A DNA stretch of 64,000 bases from Shewanella sp. KX20019 (GCF_016757755.1 NZ_CP068437.1:2356001-2420000); one strand, 5' to 3'; counted from the stretch's first letter, positions 17,799 to 27,448 are shown. Notes: generated from the sequence alone by a model not told the origin. A program made the numbers and translations.

Positions 17799-18209
17799 AT
17801 TTGGACCTTATTATTATGTTTGTAATTCAGGCTAAGCCTTGTTTCGACATTGTTGCTTGAATGCGTTTTAAATGCAGTGTACATGCTGATAAGATGTGAT
17901 CAATAGAGGCGGAGGGAAAGTTACAAAATGTCGCACTTTTAATAGGTTAAATCGTGTGCTTAACAAGTACAAATAGACTGTAGTGCTATAAATTGAATGC
18001 AGCTTGACGTCTAACCAAGGTTTGTCACAAGCAATATAAATCGCGTTAGCGCTGTTCGTTCTCACAAAGGAGATCGGTAAAGTGGATAAAACATCGTACT
18101 TTTATTATCTCATTTAGAATATATCGGCTTTAAGCCAAGATCTTTTTATCATTTAGTGGCGCTTACGGGTATAATCACTAACTAATTTTTATTCAGTGTC
18201 TATCTATCG
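17799..18209. other. Divergent intergenic region, cyclophilin gene and rlmKL
   Basis: 411 bp that must hold promoters for both divergent genes. Small frames here have no ribosome binding site or family resemblance. I could not assign a confident -35/-10 pair or any repeat. Confidence 0.4.
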
Positions 18210-20345
18210 ATGTTAAATTTTTTTGCTGCTGCTCCTCGGGGCTACGAATACGCGTTATCGCTTGAATTAGCGGAGCTTGGCGCTTCAGATATCAAAGAAA
18301 GTGTTGCGGGGGTATATTTTACTGCTTCGCTAGAACTTGGTTATCGGATCACCTTGTGGTCGCGACTAGCCAGCAGAATCATTTTAGTGATCTATAAAGG
18401 TCCCTGTGAGTCGCCTGAGCAACTCTATAATGCTGCTTATGGTATTGATTGGCAGATGCAGTTCTCTAATCGCAGTACTTTCAGTGTTGATTTTCATGGC
18501 ATGGGTGGCTTTATCAATAATACCCAATTTGGTGCTTTGAAGATTAAAGATGCGATTGTTGACCGCTTTCGTGATGATGACTTTTCTCGCCCGAATGTTG
18601 AAAAAATTGATGCTGACTACAAAATTGATGCACATTATCGTCGTGGCGAAATTACTCTAGGCATAAACTTCTCTGGGCCAGCGTTACACAAACGTGGCTA
18701 TCGCTCAACAACGGGTGAAGCACCACTGAAAGAGAACTTAGCTGCAAATATGCTAGTACGTAGTGGTTGGAAAAAGTCACCGGTGACATTACTCGACCCA
18801 TTCTGTGGTAGCGGTACAATCCTAATTGAAGCGGCAATGTTGGCATGTGATATTGCCCCCGGTATTCATCGCGAGCGCTTTGGTTTTGAAAAGTGGTTAC
18901 CCCACAATGATAAAGTGTGGCAAGAGCTATTAGACGAAGCGCATGCCAGAGCATCTCTCGGTAAATCACGCTGTAAAGTTAAGTTTTATGGTTCTGATAT
19001 CGATTCTAGAATTGTAGCGCTCGCTAAGCGCAACGCCGAAAATGCTGGAGTATTAGAGTTTATCGATTTTAATGTCGGCAATGCGTTGAATATAAATGTT
19101 CCTGAGTCGAGTGGCTATCTAATTTCAAATCCACCCTATGGTGAAAGACTCGGTAACATGACCTCTTTACTGCAGCTTTATTACCAACTCGGTGACAAAT
19201 TCAAAGCAGAATTTGGCGGTTGGAGTTTGGCAATTCTTAACAGTGACGTTGAACTGCTATCTGCATTAAAGCTTAAAGCCGATAAACAGATGAAGATGAA
19301 TAACGGTGCATTAGAGTGTGCTTTTAATCTTTATACTGTCCACGCAGAGAACACTCGCCGGGTGGATCCTGCCACGATAAAACGAGACGGTGATGTCAGT
19401 GATATTGCTGTACCGTTTGCCAATCGCCTTAAGAAGAATTTTAAGCAGTTACAAAAATGGGCAAAGAAAGAGGGTATCGACAGTTACCGTCTTTATGATG
19501 CTGACTTGCCTGAGTACAATGTTGCCATCGATTTGTATCTTGACCATGTGGTTATTTATGAGTATGCAGCGCCGTCAGAGATCCCTGAATCAGTGTCTAA
19601 GCGCCGACTAACTGATGTGTTGATTGCTTTGCCGCATGCTATTGGTATCGATCCCAATAATATCGTGTTGAAAACCCGTGAGCGTAAGAAAGGTATCAGC
19701 CAATACGAAAAGATGACTGCGAATAAACTTGAATTGATCACCACCGAGTATGGCGCTAAATTTAAGCTCAATCTGAAAGAGTACCTGGACACCGGTTTAT
19801 TTTTAGACCATCGTTTAACCCGCAAAATGGTAGGTGCAAAGTCTAAAGGCCGCAGTGTTTGTAATCTATTTGCTTATACAGGTACAGCATCTGTCCATGC
19901 AGCGATAGGTGGCGCTACGTCGGTTACCACAGTGGACATGTCTAATACATACATTAACTGGGCGAAAGAGAACTTTGCACTTAACGGCTTGAATGATGAC
20001 AAGTATCAGTTTGTGCAAGCGAACTGTTTGCAGTGGATTAAGCGTACTCATGACCGATTTGATCTTATCTTTATCGATCCACCGACCTTTTCAAATTCGA
20101 AACGCATGGAAGACTCATTCGATGTGCTGCGCGATCACGTGCCATTATTAAGCAATTTGATCAAGATACTCAATCCTGGTGGCGAGATTATTTTTTCTAA
20201 CAATAAGCGCAAATTTAAGATGGAAATAGCGGATTTAGAAGCGGCTGGCATGGTTGTTAAAAACATTGATAACCAGACGCTACCGCTTGATTATAAACGC
20301 AATCCGCAAATCCATAATACTTGGCTTATTACGCATGCCGAGTAA
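18210..20345 (+). CDS. rlmL: 23S rRNA methyltransferase RlmKL (m2G2445 and m7G2069)
   Basis: A fused two-enzyme protein of 711 residues. The N-terminal THUMP region binds RNA. The first methyltransferase (RlmL, m2G2445) has DPFCGSGTILIEAA starting at 196 and the catalytic NPPYGER at 307. The second (RlmK, m7G2069) has the SAM loop NLFAYTGTASVHAA at 552 and DPPTFSNSK at 623. Length and motif order equal those of E. coli RlmKL. It acts in the cytoplasm on the large ribosomal subunit during assembly. The last codons overlap the start of the small thioredoxin-fold gene, so the two are translationally coupled and followed directly by uup. Confidence 0.97.
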   Translation: MLNFFAAAPRGYEYALSLELAELGASDIKESVAGVYFTASLELGYRITLWSRLASRIILVIYKGPCESPEQLYNAAYGIDWQMQFSNRSTFSVDFHGMGGFINNTQFGALKIKDAIVDRFRDDDFSRPNVEKIDADYKIDAHYRRGEITLGINFSGPALHKRGYRSTTGEAPLKENLAANMLVRSGWKKSPVTLLDPFCGSGTILIEAAMLACDIAPGIHRERFGFEKWLPHNDKVWQELLDEAHARASLGKSRCKVKFYGSDIDSRIVALAKRNAENAGVLEFIDFNVGNALNINVPESSGYLISNPPYGERLGNMTSLLQLYYQLGDKFKAEFGGWSLAILNSDVELLSALKLKADKQMKMNNGALECAFNLYTVHAENTRRVDPATIKRDGDVSDIAVPFANRLKKNFKQLQKWAKKEGIDSYRLYDADLPEYNVAIDLYLDHVVIYEYAAPSEIPESVSKRRLTDVLIALPHAIGIDPNNIVLKTRERKKGISQYEKMTANKLELITTEYGAKFKLNLKEYLDTGLFLDHRLTRKMVGAKSKGRSVCNLFAYTGTASVHAAIGGATSVTTVDMSNTYINWAKENFALNGLNDDKYQFVQANCLQWIKRTHDRFDLIFIDPPTFSNSKRMEDSFDVLRDHVPLLSNLIKILNPGGEIIFSNNKRKFKMEIADLEAAGMVVKNIDNQTLPLDYKRNPQIHNTWLITHAE

Positions 20346-20574
20346 GGGCAGTAATATAGTTTTATATCACACAGATGCTTGTCATCTGTGTGAACTTGCA
20401 GCAGAGTTACTTCAACAAACACAAGTAACCTTTGTTGCCCGAGATATTTGCGATAATGAGCAATTGGCTGAAAATTACGGCACTCGCATTCCTGTTATTA
20501 AAAAGACAGTATGCAATAGTGAACTAAATTGGCCATTTGACCTCGAAGCATTAGAAGAATTTTTAGGAGCGTAA
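20335..20574 (+). CDS. Glutaredoxin-like thioredoxin-fold protein (DUF836 type)
   Basis: 79 residues from ATG 20335, which overlaps the rlmKL stop by 11 bases; the longer frame to 20254 would lie wholly inside rlmKL. HTDACHLCELA near the N-terminus carries a CxxC redox motif, and YGTRIPVIKK supplies the cis-proline loop of the thioredoxin fold. The small size and motif fit the DUF836 glutaredoxin-like family, often found beside uup in Shewanella and Vibrio. Its redox partner is unknown. It ends one base before the uup start codon. Confidence 0.85.
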   Translation: MPSKGSNIVLYHTDACHLCELAAELLQQTQVTFVARDICDNEQLAENYGTRIPVIKKTVCNSELNWPFDLEALEEFLGA

Positions 20575-20575
20575 G

Positions 20576-22486
20576 TTGAGTTTAGTACGGATAAATAACG
20601 GCTCTTTAGCCTATGGTTATACCCCGTTATTGCAAAAAGCTGATTTCACAATTGAACCCGGTGAACGTGTTTGTATTGTAGGCCGAAATGGTACTGGTAA
20701 ATCCAGTCTTATGAAGGTACTTAGTGGCGATGTACTGCTTGACGAAGGTGAATTTAATATTGCTACCGATGTTAAAGTCAGTCGTTTACAGCAAGATCCA
20801 CCTAAAGCAGAGCAGGGAACTGTTTATGCCTATATAGCCGCAGGCTTGAAAGAGGTGGGCGAAAAACTTGAGCGTTATCACCAGTTATCTCATGATGTTG
20901 CTACAGCATCGATGGATGATATGGAGCGCATGCTGAAGCAGATGGAAAGGCTTCAAGGTGATATTGATCATTTAAACGGTTGGCAGTTAGACAGTCGTAT
21001 TAACCAAAACTGCGAACTATTAGGCTTAGATCCTGATGCTGCATTGTCAGAATTATCGGGTGGTTGGCAACGTAAGGTAGCCTTGGCGCGCTCATTGGTG
21101 AGCGATCCGGATCTATTATTACTCGACGAGCCTACTAACCATCTTGATATCGATACCATTGAATGGTTGGAACAGTTTTTATTGAGCTACCGTGGCGCTA
21201 TCGTTTTCATTAGTCACGATAGAGGTTTTATCGATAGAATGGCGACGCGTATCGTCGATCTTGACCGTGGTGTCGCGACATCTTGGCCGGGAAGTTACCA
21301 AGCTTACCTAACGGGTAAAGCTGAATGGTTGCGAGTAGAAGCTGAGCAGAATGCACTCTTTGATAAAAAGTTAGCCGAAGAAGAGGTGTGGATCCGCCAG
21401 GGGGTAAAAGCCCGTCGAACTCGAAATGAAGGACGCGTACGCGCACTTAAAGACCTTCGAGTTGAACGTATGGCTCGGCTTAACCGTCAAGGTGGCGCTA
21501 AGATGGCCGTCGCGGATACCGATCGTTCTGGCAAACTTGTGTTTGACATAGAGAATCTAGAGTACAACCTTCCTGAAAAGAATTTGGTTAAGAACTTTAA
21601 TACCACCGTTATGCGCGGCGATAGAATTGCACTTATCGGTCCTAACGGTTGTGGTAAATCGACCTTAGTTAAACTGCTCATTGGTCAGTTAGAAGCGCAG
21701 TCTGGCACGGTAAAAGTGGGTACTAAGCTCGAAATAGCCTATTTTGACCAATATCGTGAAGCACTTGATCCAGAGAAAACAGTTGAAGATAATGTCGGTG
21801 AAGGCAAGAAAACCGTCACTATCAATGGTCAAGACAGACATATTCTGAGCTACTTGCAGGATTTTCTATTTTCACCAATGCGAGCACGTACACCTGTTAA
21901 AGCCTTGTCTGGAGGTGAAAAAAATCGCCTGCTACTCGCTCGCCTGTTGCTTCGTCCTGCAAATCTTATTATTCTCGATGAACCAACAAACGATCTCGAT
22001 ATCGAAACGTTAGAGTTACTTGAATCTTTACTGGCTGACTATAAAGGAACCTTGCTACTGGTCAGCCACGATAGAGCATTTATAGATAACACTGTAACCA
22101 GCAGTTGGTGGTTTACGGGGAATGGTGGCTGGAGTGAATATGTTGGTGGCTACCAAGATGCCGTATCTCAGGGCGCTAAATTTTATTCTGAGGAACCTCA
22201 GGAGATAAAGAGTGTCCAACCTCCAGTTGCTGAGAAAAAACCAGTAGAAGTAGTGAAACCGATAAAGAAGTTATCGTTTAAATTACAACGAGAATTAGAG
22301 TCTTTACCTGCAATGATGGAACAGCTAGAGCAGGAAATCGAGACATTGCAAAGTATAATTAGTGGCCCTGATTTTTATGCTCAGGAGCAAAAAATAGTAA
22401 ATGAGAAGCTAAAGACTTTGTCCGATAAGGAAGGTCTACTCGAGAGTTACTTCGAGCGATGGGAAGAGCTCGAATCATTGAAGTAA
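20576..22486 (+). CDS. uup: ABC-F ATPase Uup
   Basis: A soluble ABC-F protein of 636 residues with two nucleotide-binding domains and no membrane helices. Walker A motifs lie at 36-43 (GRNGTGKS) and from 355 (GPNGCGKST); signature motifs are LSGGWQRK and LSGGEKNR, each followed by a Walker B LLLLDEPTNHLD / LIILDEPTNDLD. The inter-domain linker and C-terminal coiled coil (LQRELESLPAMMEQLEQEIE) are typical of Uup. Family members act at the ribosomal E site; uup mutants of E. coli show raised precise excision of transposons and ribosome-assembly defects. The start is TTG 20576 with TTAGGAGCG upstream. Confidence 0.95.
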   Translation: MSLVRINNGSLAYGYTPLLQKADFTIEPGERVCIVGRNGTGKSSLMKVLSGDVLLDEGEFNIATDVKVSRLQQDPPKAEQGTVYAYIAAGLKEVGEKLERYHQLSHDVATASMDDMERMLKQMERLQGDIDHLNGWQLDSRINQNCELLGLDPDAALSELSGGWQRKVALARSLVSDPDLLLLDEPTNHLDIDTIEWLEQFLLSYRGAIVFISHDRGFIDRMATRIVDLDRGVATSWPGSYQAYLTGKAEWLRVEAEQNALFDKKLAEEEVWIRQGVKARRTRNEGRVRALKDLRVERMARLNRQGGAKMAVADTDRSGKLVFDIENLEYNLPEKNLVKNFNTTVMRGDRIALIGPNGCGKSTLVKLLIGQLEAQSGTVKVGTKLEIAYFDQYREALDPEKTVEDNVGEGKKTVTINGQDRHILSYLQDFLFSPMRARTPVKALSGGEKNRLLLARLLLRPANLIILDEPTNDLDIETLELLESLLADYKGTLLLVSHDRAFIDNTVTSSWWFTGNGGWSEYVGGYQDAVSQGAKFYSEEPQEIKSVQPPVAEKKPVEVVKPIKKLSFKLQRELESLPAMMEQLEQEIETLQSIISGPDFYAQEQKIVNEKLKTLSDKEGLLESYFERWEELESLK

Positions 22487-22515
22487 GCTAAAAATAAAAA
22501 ATGGGAAGTGAGTTC

Positions 22516-24396
22516 ATGAAGTTTAAGTTGGAAAAAACCCTCTCCTTAGTGGCTGTAGGCGTATTAAGCGTACTTCAAGGTGTACAAGCTGCACCCGTAT
22601 ATGAAATCAAAAATTTAGATGCGGATACCTTTAACCTTAATGGCACTATTGCTAATACCCGTAACGGCTATGGCATGTCAGTTAATAATAATGATGAAGC
22701 GGTTGGCGCAGCAAAAGGTAAAAAGAAGCTTACTGTAGATGAAAACGATGATGGTGTTATTGACATCGAAGATGGTGTTTCCGATGCAGAAACCATTACC
22801 TACTCTGTTAACCTGCCGATTCTAGCCAATAACTTTACATTTACCTCTATTAAGAATGATGCCAATACACCTTGGTTACCCACATTCGAGAGTGTAAATG
22901 GCACCACTGCGCCTACTTTTCCTGAAGAGGACACCGTTAACTCCGTTGATACTTTTTACTACGGTATTAACGATGCAAAGCTAAAAGTTGGCGCAATGAC
23001 GGCAACTGAGCAGCAACTTGCTTATTCTGGCTCAAGCACCACACAAGAGTTTTGGTATTACCGCGAGTATGAACAGCGCGGCTTCGTCAAGGATGATACA
23101 GATACTGAAATAGCACTCATCCCGCCTTATTTTGAGTATGTATCAGAGCAGGACGATGGTGATGTTACCGTTAATATTGGTGGCTTCTCTAGTGCAACAG
23201 CTGTCAATAATGCCAATATGATTACTGGCTATGCCAGCACTGATATTAGTGCAAGCAGTGAAAGTATCATCGATTCATGCGTATCAAATAATAGTGAAAC
23301 AGCACCAACCGATATTTGTGTTCAGAATAGGCAGTTTGTGAATACTTACGGTTATAGCGATATTCAATATCAAACGCGTGGTTATGTATGGCGTTATGAG
23401 AACGGTGCGATTACAGAAGCAAAGATACTGCCCTTAGGGTTGGAGCCGAAGAACGATAGTGTTTATACCAGCCAAGGCTTGGGCATAAACACTGCTGGTG
23501 TTGTCGCTGGTCGTTCATATGTTTACCGAAATGGTAATAGCGATAAACTGTACTTTGACGCCGCTTATTGGACTGAAGCTAGCGACGGTTCTTATGAATA
23601 TAACTGGGTGGATGTTGATACCGTTAAAGACGTACGCTCATCAATAGCGTATGACATCAATGATAACGGTATTTTGATTGGCAGTTATAATAAGTACATC
23701 GAAGGTTATACTCGCGATAAGTTTTTCTATATCGATACCAGTGATGCAAATGCTGAAGTGGTTACCCCGAATGATTTATATAACTCACTATCGGATTTAA
23801 GTAGCCGTGGCCGCAGTATTAATAATAACGGTCAAGTGGTTGGTTATATAGAAACGACTCATGATAAAGAGAAGCCGCGGCCAAAAGCGGGCTTTCTTTA
23901 TGATATCGATAAAGAGGAGTTTAGTAACTTAAATGATCTACTGACTTGTAAGTCAAAAGGCTTTGAGAAAGACGCTGAAACAGATAAGTGGGTTCGTCAC
24001 CAAGTTGAAGTTGAAGATGGCTCTGGCAAGACGCTAACTTACAGCAGCGAAATCGTTATCGTTGAAGCCAATAGCATTAATGACAGTGGCACTATAGTTG
24101 GTACCGCTTTTATTCGTAAGCCTTCTTATGAATTTGATATTGACGGCAATATTGTCATCGGTGAAAATGGACTGCCATTTTTCTTACTTGATGGCTATGG
24201 TAATCCGTTTACCTCCTTTTTACCGCGCATGATGGTGATCCAGACGGATGGTACTGAAGCGAGCGATGAGTGGAAAGCGGCTAACAACTGTATTGATGAA
24301 AGTGGTGAGAGTGAAGACTACGTAAGACAAGGTGCGGCAAGCCTTGGCTGGTTGTTAATGTTACCGCTGGTTTGGTTGAGACGTAGACGGAAATAG
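22516..24396 (+). CDS. DUF3466 family exported protein with C-terminal sorting tail
   Basis: 626 residues from ATG 22516, chosen because GGAAGTGAG sits at proper distance; an upstream ATG at 22501 would put the ribosome binding site inside the gene. A signal peptide (KTLSLVAVGVLSVLQGVQA) is followed by many Asp/Asn-rich repeats of the type GxxINxxGxxVG (for example NDNGILIGSY, INNNGQVVGY, INDSGTIVGT). The end is a short hydrophobic helix and an Arg cluster (SLGWLLMLPLVWLRRRRK), a layout like GlyGly-CTERM/rhombosortase substrates. It is a surface or secreted protein of unknown role, recognised as DUF3466 mainly by recall of the repeats and tail. Confidence 0.8.
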   Translation: MKFKLEKTLSLVAVGVLSVLQGVQAAPVYEIKNLDADTFNLNGTIANTRNGYGMSVNNNDEAVGAAKGKKKLTVDENDDGVIDIEDGVSDAETITYSVNLPILANNFTFTSIKNDANTPWLPTFESVNGTTAPTFPEEDTVNSVDTFYYGINDAKLKVGAMTATEQQLAYSGSSTTQEFWYYREYEQRGFVKDDTDTEIALIPPYFEYVSEQDDGDVTVNIGGFSSATAVNNANMITGYASTDISASSESIIDSCVSNNSETAPTDICVQNRQFVNTYGYSDIQYQTRGYVWRYENGAITEAKILPLGLEPKNDSVYTSQGLGINTAGVVAGRSYVYRNGNSDKLYFDAAYWTEASDGSYEYNWVDVDTVKDVRSSIAYDINDNGILIGSYNKYIEGYTRDKFFYIDTSDANAEVVTPNDLYNSLSDLSSRGRSINNNGQVVGYIETTHDKEKPRPKAGFLYDIDKEEFSNLNDLLTCKSKGFEKDAETDKWVRHQVEVEDGSGKTLTYSSEIVIVEANSINDSGTIVGTAFIRKPSYEFDIDGNIVIGENGLPFFLLDGYGNPFTSFLPRMMVIQTDGTEASDEWKAANNCIDESGESEDYVRQGAASLGWLLMLPLVWLRRRRK

Positions 24397-24407
24397 ATGA
24401 GTAGACT

Positions 24408-24437
24408 AAATCGAGGCAATTAGCCTCGATTTTTTTT
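24408..24437 (+). terminator. Rho-independent terminator after the DUF3466 gene
   Basis: Stem AAATCGAGGC / GCCTCGATTT with a 5-nt loop and an eight-T run. Confidence 0.85.
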
Positions 24438-24580
24438 ATATTTATTTTTACCACACAACTCAATAGCTTAATATTTAAGCGCTAAGATGTGAGTTTTTTT
24501 TGATTGATCTCTGCTGCAAATAGTTTTATTCATAGTGCTGAAGCATTAGCTTCTATCATTATGGAAGAGAGGACGCTTGC

Positions 24581-24757
24581 ATGAAGAGACAAAAAAGAGA
24601 TCGATTAGACAGAGCTTTTTCGAAAGGGTTTCAGGCTGGGGTTGGGGGCCGTTCTAAAGAGATTTGTCCATATTCGACACTCGATTCAAAATCGCAATGG
24701 CTTGGTGGTTGGCGAGAAGGTATTGATGGTAGGTTAAGTGGATTGTTTAACAAGTAA
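24581..24757 (+). CDS. rmf: Ribosome modulation factor
   Basis: A 58-codon gene. The product starts MKRQKRDRLDRAFSKGFQAG and continues through GRSKEICPY and SQWLGGWREG, matching E. coli RMF (MKRQKRDRLERA, then GRSKEMCPY and SQWLGGWRE) over nearly its full length. RMF binds 70S ribosomes in stationary phase and brings them together as inactive 100S dimers. The ribosome binding site GGAAGAGAGGA precedes the ATG. Position next to fabA is the same as in E. coli. In other species rmf is controlled by ppGpp and growth phase; no such signal is directly visible here. Confidence 0.95.
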   Translation: MKRQKRDRLDRAFSKGFQAGVGGRSKEICPYSTLDSKSQWLGGWREGIDGRLSGLFNK

Positions 24758-24777
24758 CGCTTAAATAGGTACAACAG

Positions 24778-24804
24778 AAACGCCCTCTAATTTGAGGGCG
24801 TTTT
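24778..24804. terminator. Bidirectional terminator between rmf and fabA
   Basis: Stem AAACGCCCTC / GAGGGCGTTT with a 6-nt loop; the convergent genes rmf and fabA share it. Confidence 0.85.
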
Positions 24805-24829
24805 CGATCTTGGCGACTTAAATTAGAAT

Positions 24830-25345
24830 TTAGAAGCTTGAAGTATCTTTGAAAATACCTACTTTTAAATCCTTTGCGCTGTAAATTTCACGACCATCGA
24901 CTTCCATAGTGGCGTCTGCAATGCCCATGACCAATTTACGGTACACTTTACGCTTAATCGTTAGCTTATAGGTTACTTTTTTAGCTTCTGGCAGCACTTG
25001 ACCGGTAAACTTAACTTCGCCTACACCTAATGCTCGTCCTTTACCTTCAGCGCCTTCCCAACCAAGGAAGAAACCAACAAGTTGCCACATAGCATCTAAA
25101 CCTAGACATCCTGGCATCACTGGATCTGACGCAAAATGGCAGTCGAAAAACCAAAGGTCAGGATTGATATCTAGTTCAGCTACAATTTCACCTTTACCGA
25201 ACTCACCGCCATCAGCATTAATTTTAAGTACGCGGTCCATCATTAACATATTGTCTTTCGGTAATCTCGGAGAGTTAGGTCCAAAAAGTTTACCTAGTCC
25301 ACAGGCGACAAGGTCTTCTTTCGTAAAACTGTTTGCGTTACTCAT
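24830..25345 (-). CDS. fabA: 3-hydroxydecanoyl-ACP dehydratase/isomerase
   Basis: FabA dehydrates 3-hydroxydecanoyl-ACP and isomerises trans-2 to cis-3-decenoyl-ACP, the committed step of anaerobic unsaturated fatty acid synthesis. The 171-residue hot-dog-fold protein has the active-site His70 in FFDCHFASDPVMPG and Asp84 in LGLDAMWQ, matching His71/Asp85 of E. coli numbering within one residue. The ATG at 25345 has GGAGAATAAA upstream. A palindrome closely resembling the FabR operator lies 37-54 bp before the start, so repression in response to acyl-thioester composition is likely. Confidence 0.97.
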   Translation of the reverse strand: MSNANSFTKEDLVACGLGKLFGPNSPRLPKDNMLMMDRVLKINADGGEFGKGEIVAELDINPDLWFFDCHFASDPVMPGCLGLDAMWQLVGFFLGWEGAEGKGRALGVGEVKFTGQVLPEAKKVTYKLTIKRKVYRKLVMGIADATMEVDGREIYSAKDLKVGIFKDTSSF

Positions 25346-25381
25346 TATTTTTTATTCTCCAGCAATTTGAGCGCCAAGATT

Positions 25382-25399
25382 AGCGAACACGTGTACGCT
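25382..25399. promoter_or_regulatory. FabR-like operator upstream of fabA
   Basis: AGCGAACACGTGTACGCT is an 18-bp palindrome with one mismatched base pair. Its reverse complement, AGCGTACACGTGTTCGCT, closely fits the FabR palindrome I recall for fabA and fabB of enterobacteria. It lies between the divergently oriented end of fabA transcription control and the ycbZ stop, 37-54 bp upstream of the fabA ATG. Confidence 0.7.
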
Positions 25400-25411
25400 A
25401 AACAACTCCGA

Positions 25412-27130
25412 TCAGCTAGAAAATGACAATTTTTCGCGCAGTTTCACAAAAAAAGACTTTTCTTCATCTTGATAACCGGCTAATGACTCCAATCTTGTCT
25501 GTACTAAGCCATAAAGTGAATCATCAGGGAACTGGTTGTCTTGATCTGCATTGCCTGCTGGGGTTTGCATTAATATCTCAGCAGCTTCATCAATATGCTT
25601 AACTTGGTATAAAGTGAATAGTCCTTTTTCTACCGCTTCAATAACTGATCGGTTTAAGTTTAGCTGCTGCATATTAGAGCAAGGGATAATGACACCTTGG
25701 TGACCGGTTAAACCACGTCGTTGACACAGCTTAAAGAAGCCCTCAATTTTTTCGTTAACACCACCAATTGCCTGTACATTACCGAATTGATCAATCGCTC
25801 CTGTTGCGGCGATACTTTGTTTTATCGGTTTCTCTGAAATAGCGGAGATTAAACTGCAGTATTCTGCAAGCGAGGCACTGTCGCCATCGATCTCTTGATA
25901 AGACTGCTCGAACACGATATTAGCATTTAGATGCAAAGGAGCATCTTTACCAAAAATGCGATACAAGCAGGAGGACAGGATCATCATTCCTTTAGCGTGA
26001 ATGTTACCGCCTAATTCAGATTTGCGTTCAATATCGGCGACCTCTCCATCACCGTAATGCACCGATGCGGTAATTCTTGCAGGCTCGCCATAACTGTATT
26101 CGGCATTTTCAATGACGGTTAAACCATTTATTTGGCCAACCATTTCGTCTTGCGTAGGAAGATTGATGAACAGATCGTCAAAGTTCTGCTCTGAAAGCTT
26201 TTCTGAGGCGTTGTGACGTTGGTTAAACATGTCAATACTATGTTGGAATACCTTGATGCCAATATGCGGCTGATGCGCGTATGCGCTAGCTTGAACTAAC
26301 AGCTGTTCGATGTTAATTGACATCAAGCTTAATCGCTGTTGATGATCTGCTAATCTGGCACTGTATTCAAGCACTGCTAGTCTAACTTCTCTATCCAAAG
26401 TTAGATTAAGATCATTTAAAATACAGTTTAACCATTGGTTATACTCATCTAGGCTAACTTCATTTAGGTCTATTTCGTTGATGAGTTCCCCTAAAAGAGG
26501 GAAATGATTTGAAAAGCTGGCCTCACCTAACCAGCATTGCCCGTACTGGTTAATTGACCCTATGAGTATTATTTTACAGCCAAGTGAAAAAGGCGGAAGG
26601 CTAGAGTGGACTTGATACTCTTTTTTATCGAGTACTTCCAGAAGTAGATCCCAAAGCGCATCACGTTTCCAAATTGAATCCGCACAGACAAATAGGTAAT
26701 GGCAGTTAGCAAAGGCTCCCGCTTTATATTGTTTGGTTTTTTCATCGTAGCGACCAATAAGGTCATGCTTTTTGATGGTGCCGGAAAGGTATTGATATTG
26801 AGTCTGTTTAGTCGTTAAAACGACGGCCTCACTATTCATCCCATCTTCATGCCAAGAGGTTGTGTTGTCTTGTAATAGAAGGTTTTTAGTAGAGAATACG
26901 CCTTCTGTATGGACAAGTGCTTCGATGATATGTTTGCGATCACAGCCTGAGTAGTCGGCTAAGTACATATGTTGGTTGTGAGTGTGGCCTAAAAGTTTGA
27001 ATGCATCACGAACACGCGACTGACCGATGAGTCGCATCTCAGGAGAACTTTCAGTAACTATATCCGCTGGTAATGTAAATTGCGGTTTTAGTGCAGCAGT
27101 GGGAATAATGTTTGAGTTCATATATATCAT
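25412..27130 (-). CDS. ycbZ: Lon-family (S16) protease-like protein YcbZ/LonH
   Basis: 572 residues. The C-terminal third is a Lon peptidase domain: catalytic Ser418 in DGDSAS and Lys461 in GGVNEKIEG, separated by 43 residues exactly as in Lon (Ser679/Lys722). Unlike true Lon, the N-terminal half shows no clear Walker A (GxxGxGKT), so it looks like the divergent YcbZ group with a degenerate ATPase region. Order rmf-fabA-ycbZ is the same as in E. coli. Two nearby start codons (27130 and 27121) are possible, and neither has a good ribosome binding site. The substrate is not known. Confidence 0.85.
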   Translation of the reverse strand: MIYMNSNIIPTAALKPQFTLPADIVTESSPEMRLIGQSRVRDAFKLLGHTHNQHMYLADYSGCDRKHIIEALVHTEGVFSTKNLLLQDNTTSWHEDGMNSEAVVLTTKQTQYQYLSGTIKKHDLIGRYDEKTKQYKAGAFANCHYLFVCADSIWKRDALWDLLLEVLDKKEYQVHSSLPPFSLGCKIILIGSINQYGQCWLGEASFSNHFPLLGELINEIDLNEVSLDEYNQWLNCILNDLNLTLDREVRLAVLEYSARLADHQQRLSLMSINIEQLLVQASAYAHQPHIGIKVFQHSIDMFNQRHNASEKLSEQNFDDLFINLPTQDEMVGQINGLTVIENAEYSYGEPARITASVHYGDGEVADIERKSELGGNIHAKGMMILSSCLYRIFGKDAPLHLNANIVFEQSYQEIDGDSASLAEYCSLISAISEKPIKQSIAATGAIDQFGNVQAIGGVNEKIEGFFKLCQRRGLTGHQGVIIPCSNMQQLNLNRSVIEAVEKGLFTLYQVKHIDEAAEILMQTPAGNADQDNQFPDDSLYGLVQTRLESLAGYQDEEKSFFVKLREKLSFSS

Positions 27131-27309
27131 GTAAGTTTTTCTATTAACCCGATATTACCATAGTATTGCTGCTAGCCATCAATATGTCAGTGTTAGCTGT
27201 TTGCATAATAATATTCCGAGCATAGGGAGACACAGAGCATAAAGAAACGTCAATTTGTTGGTAAGATAGCCAGTTGTGCAGTTGGCTGCAAAATTTAAAG
27301 CATTTGGTA

Positions 27310-27338
27310 TTTACAATGACAGCTTAAACGCCTAGTAT
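27310..27338 (+). promoter_or_regulatory. Promoter of tRNA-Ser
   Basis: TTTACA at 27310-27315, a 17-bp spacer, and TAGTAT at 27333-27338. The expected start point falls a few bases before the mature tRNA 5' end at 27350. Confidence 0.6.
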
Positions 27339-27349
27339 CTACGGCGTTC

Positions 27350-27440
27350 GGAGAGATGGCAGAGTGGTCGAATGCACCGGTCTTGAAAACCGGCATGGGT
27401 TTGTAGCCCATCTAGGGTTCAAATCCCTATCTCTCCGCCA
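27350..27440 (+). tRNA. tRNA-Ser (TGA)
   Basis: 91 nt with encoded CCA. The acceptor stem GGAGAGA pairs with TCTCTCC; the anticodon loop CTTGAAA shows TGA; a long variable arm (CATGGGTTTGTAGCCCATC) marks a class II serine tRNA; the T-loop GGTTCAAATCC is normal. Confidence 0.96.
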
Positions 27441-27448
27441 CATTAAAG

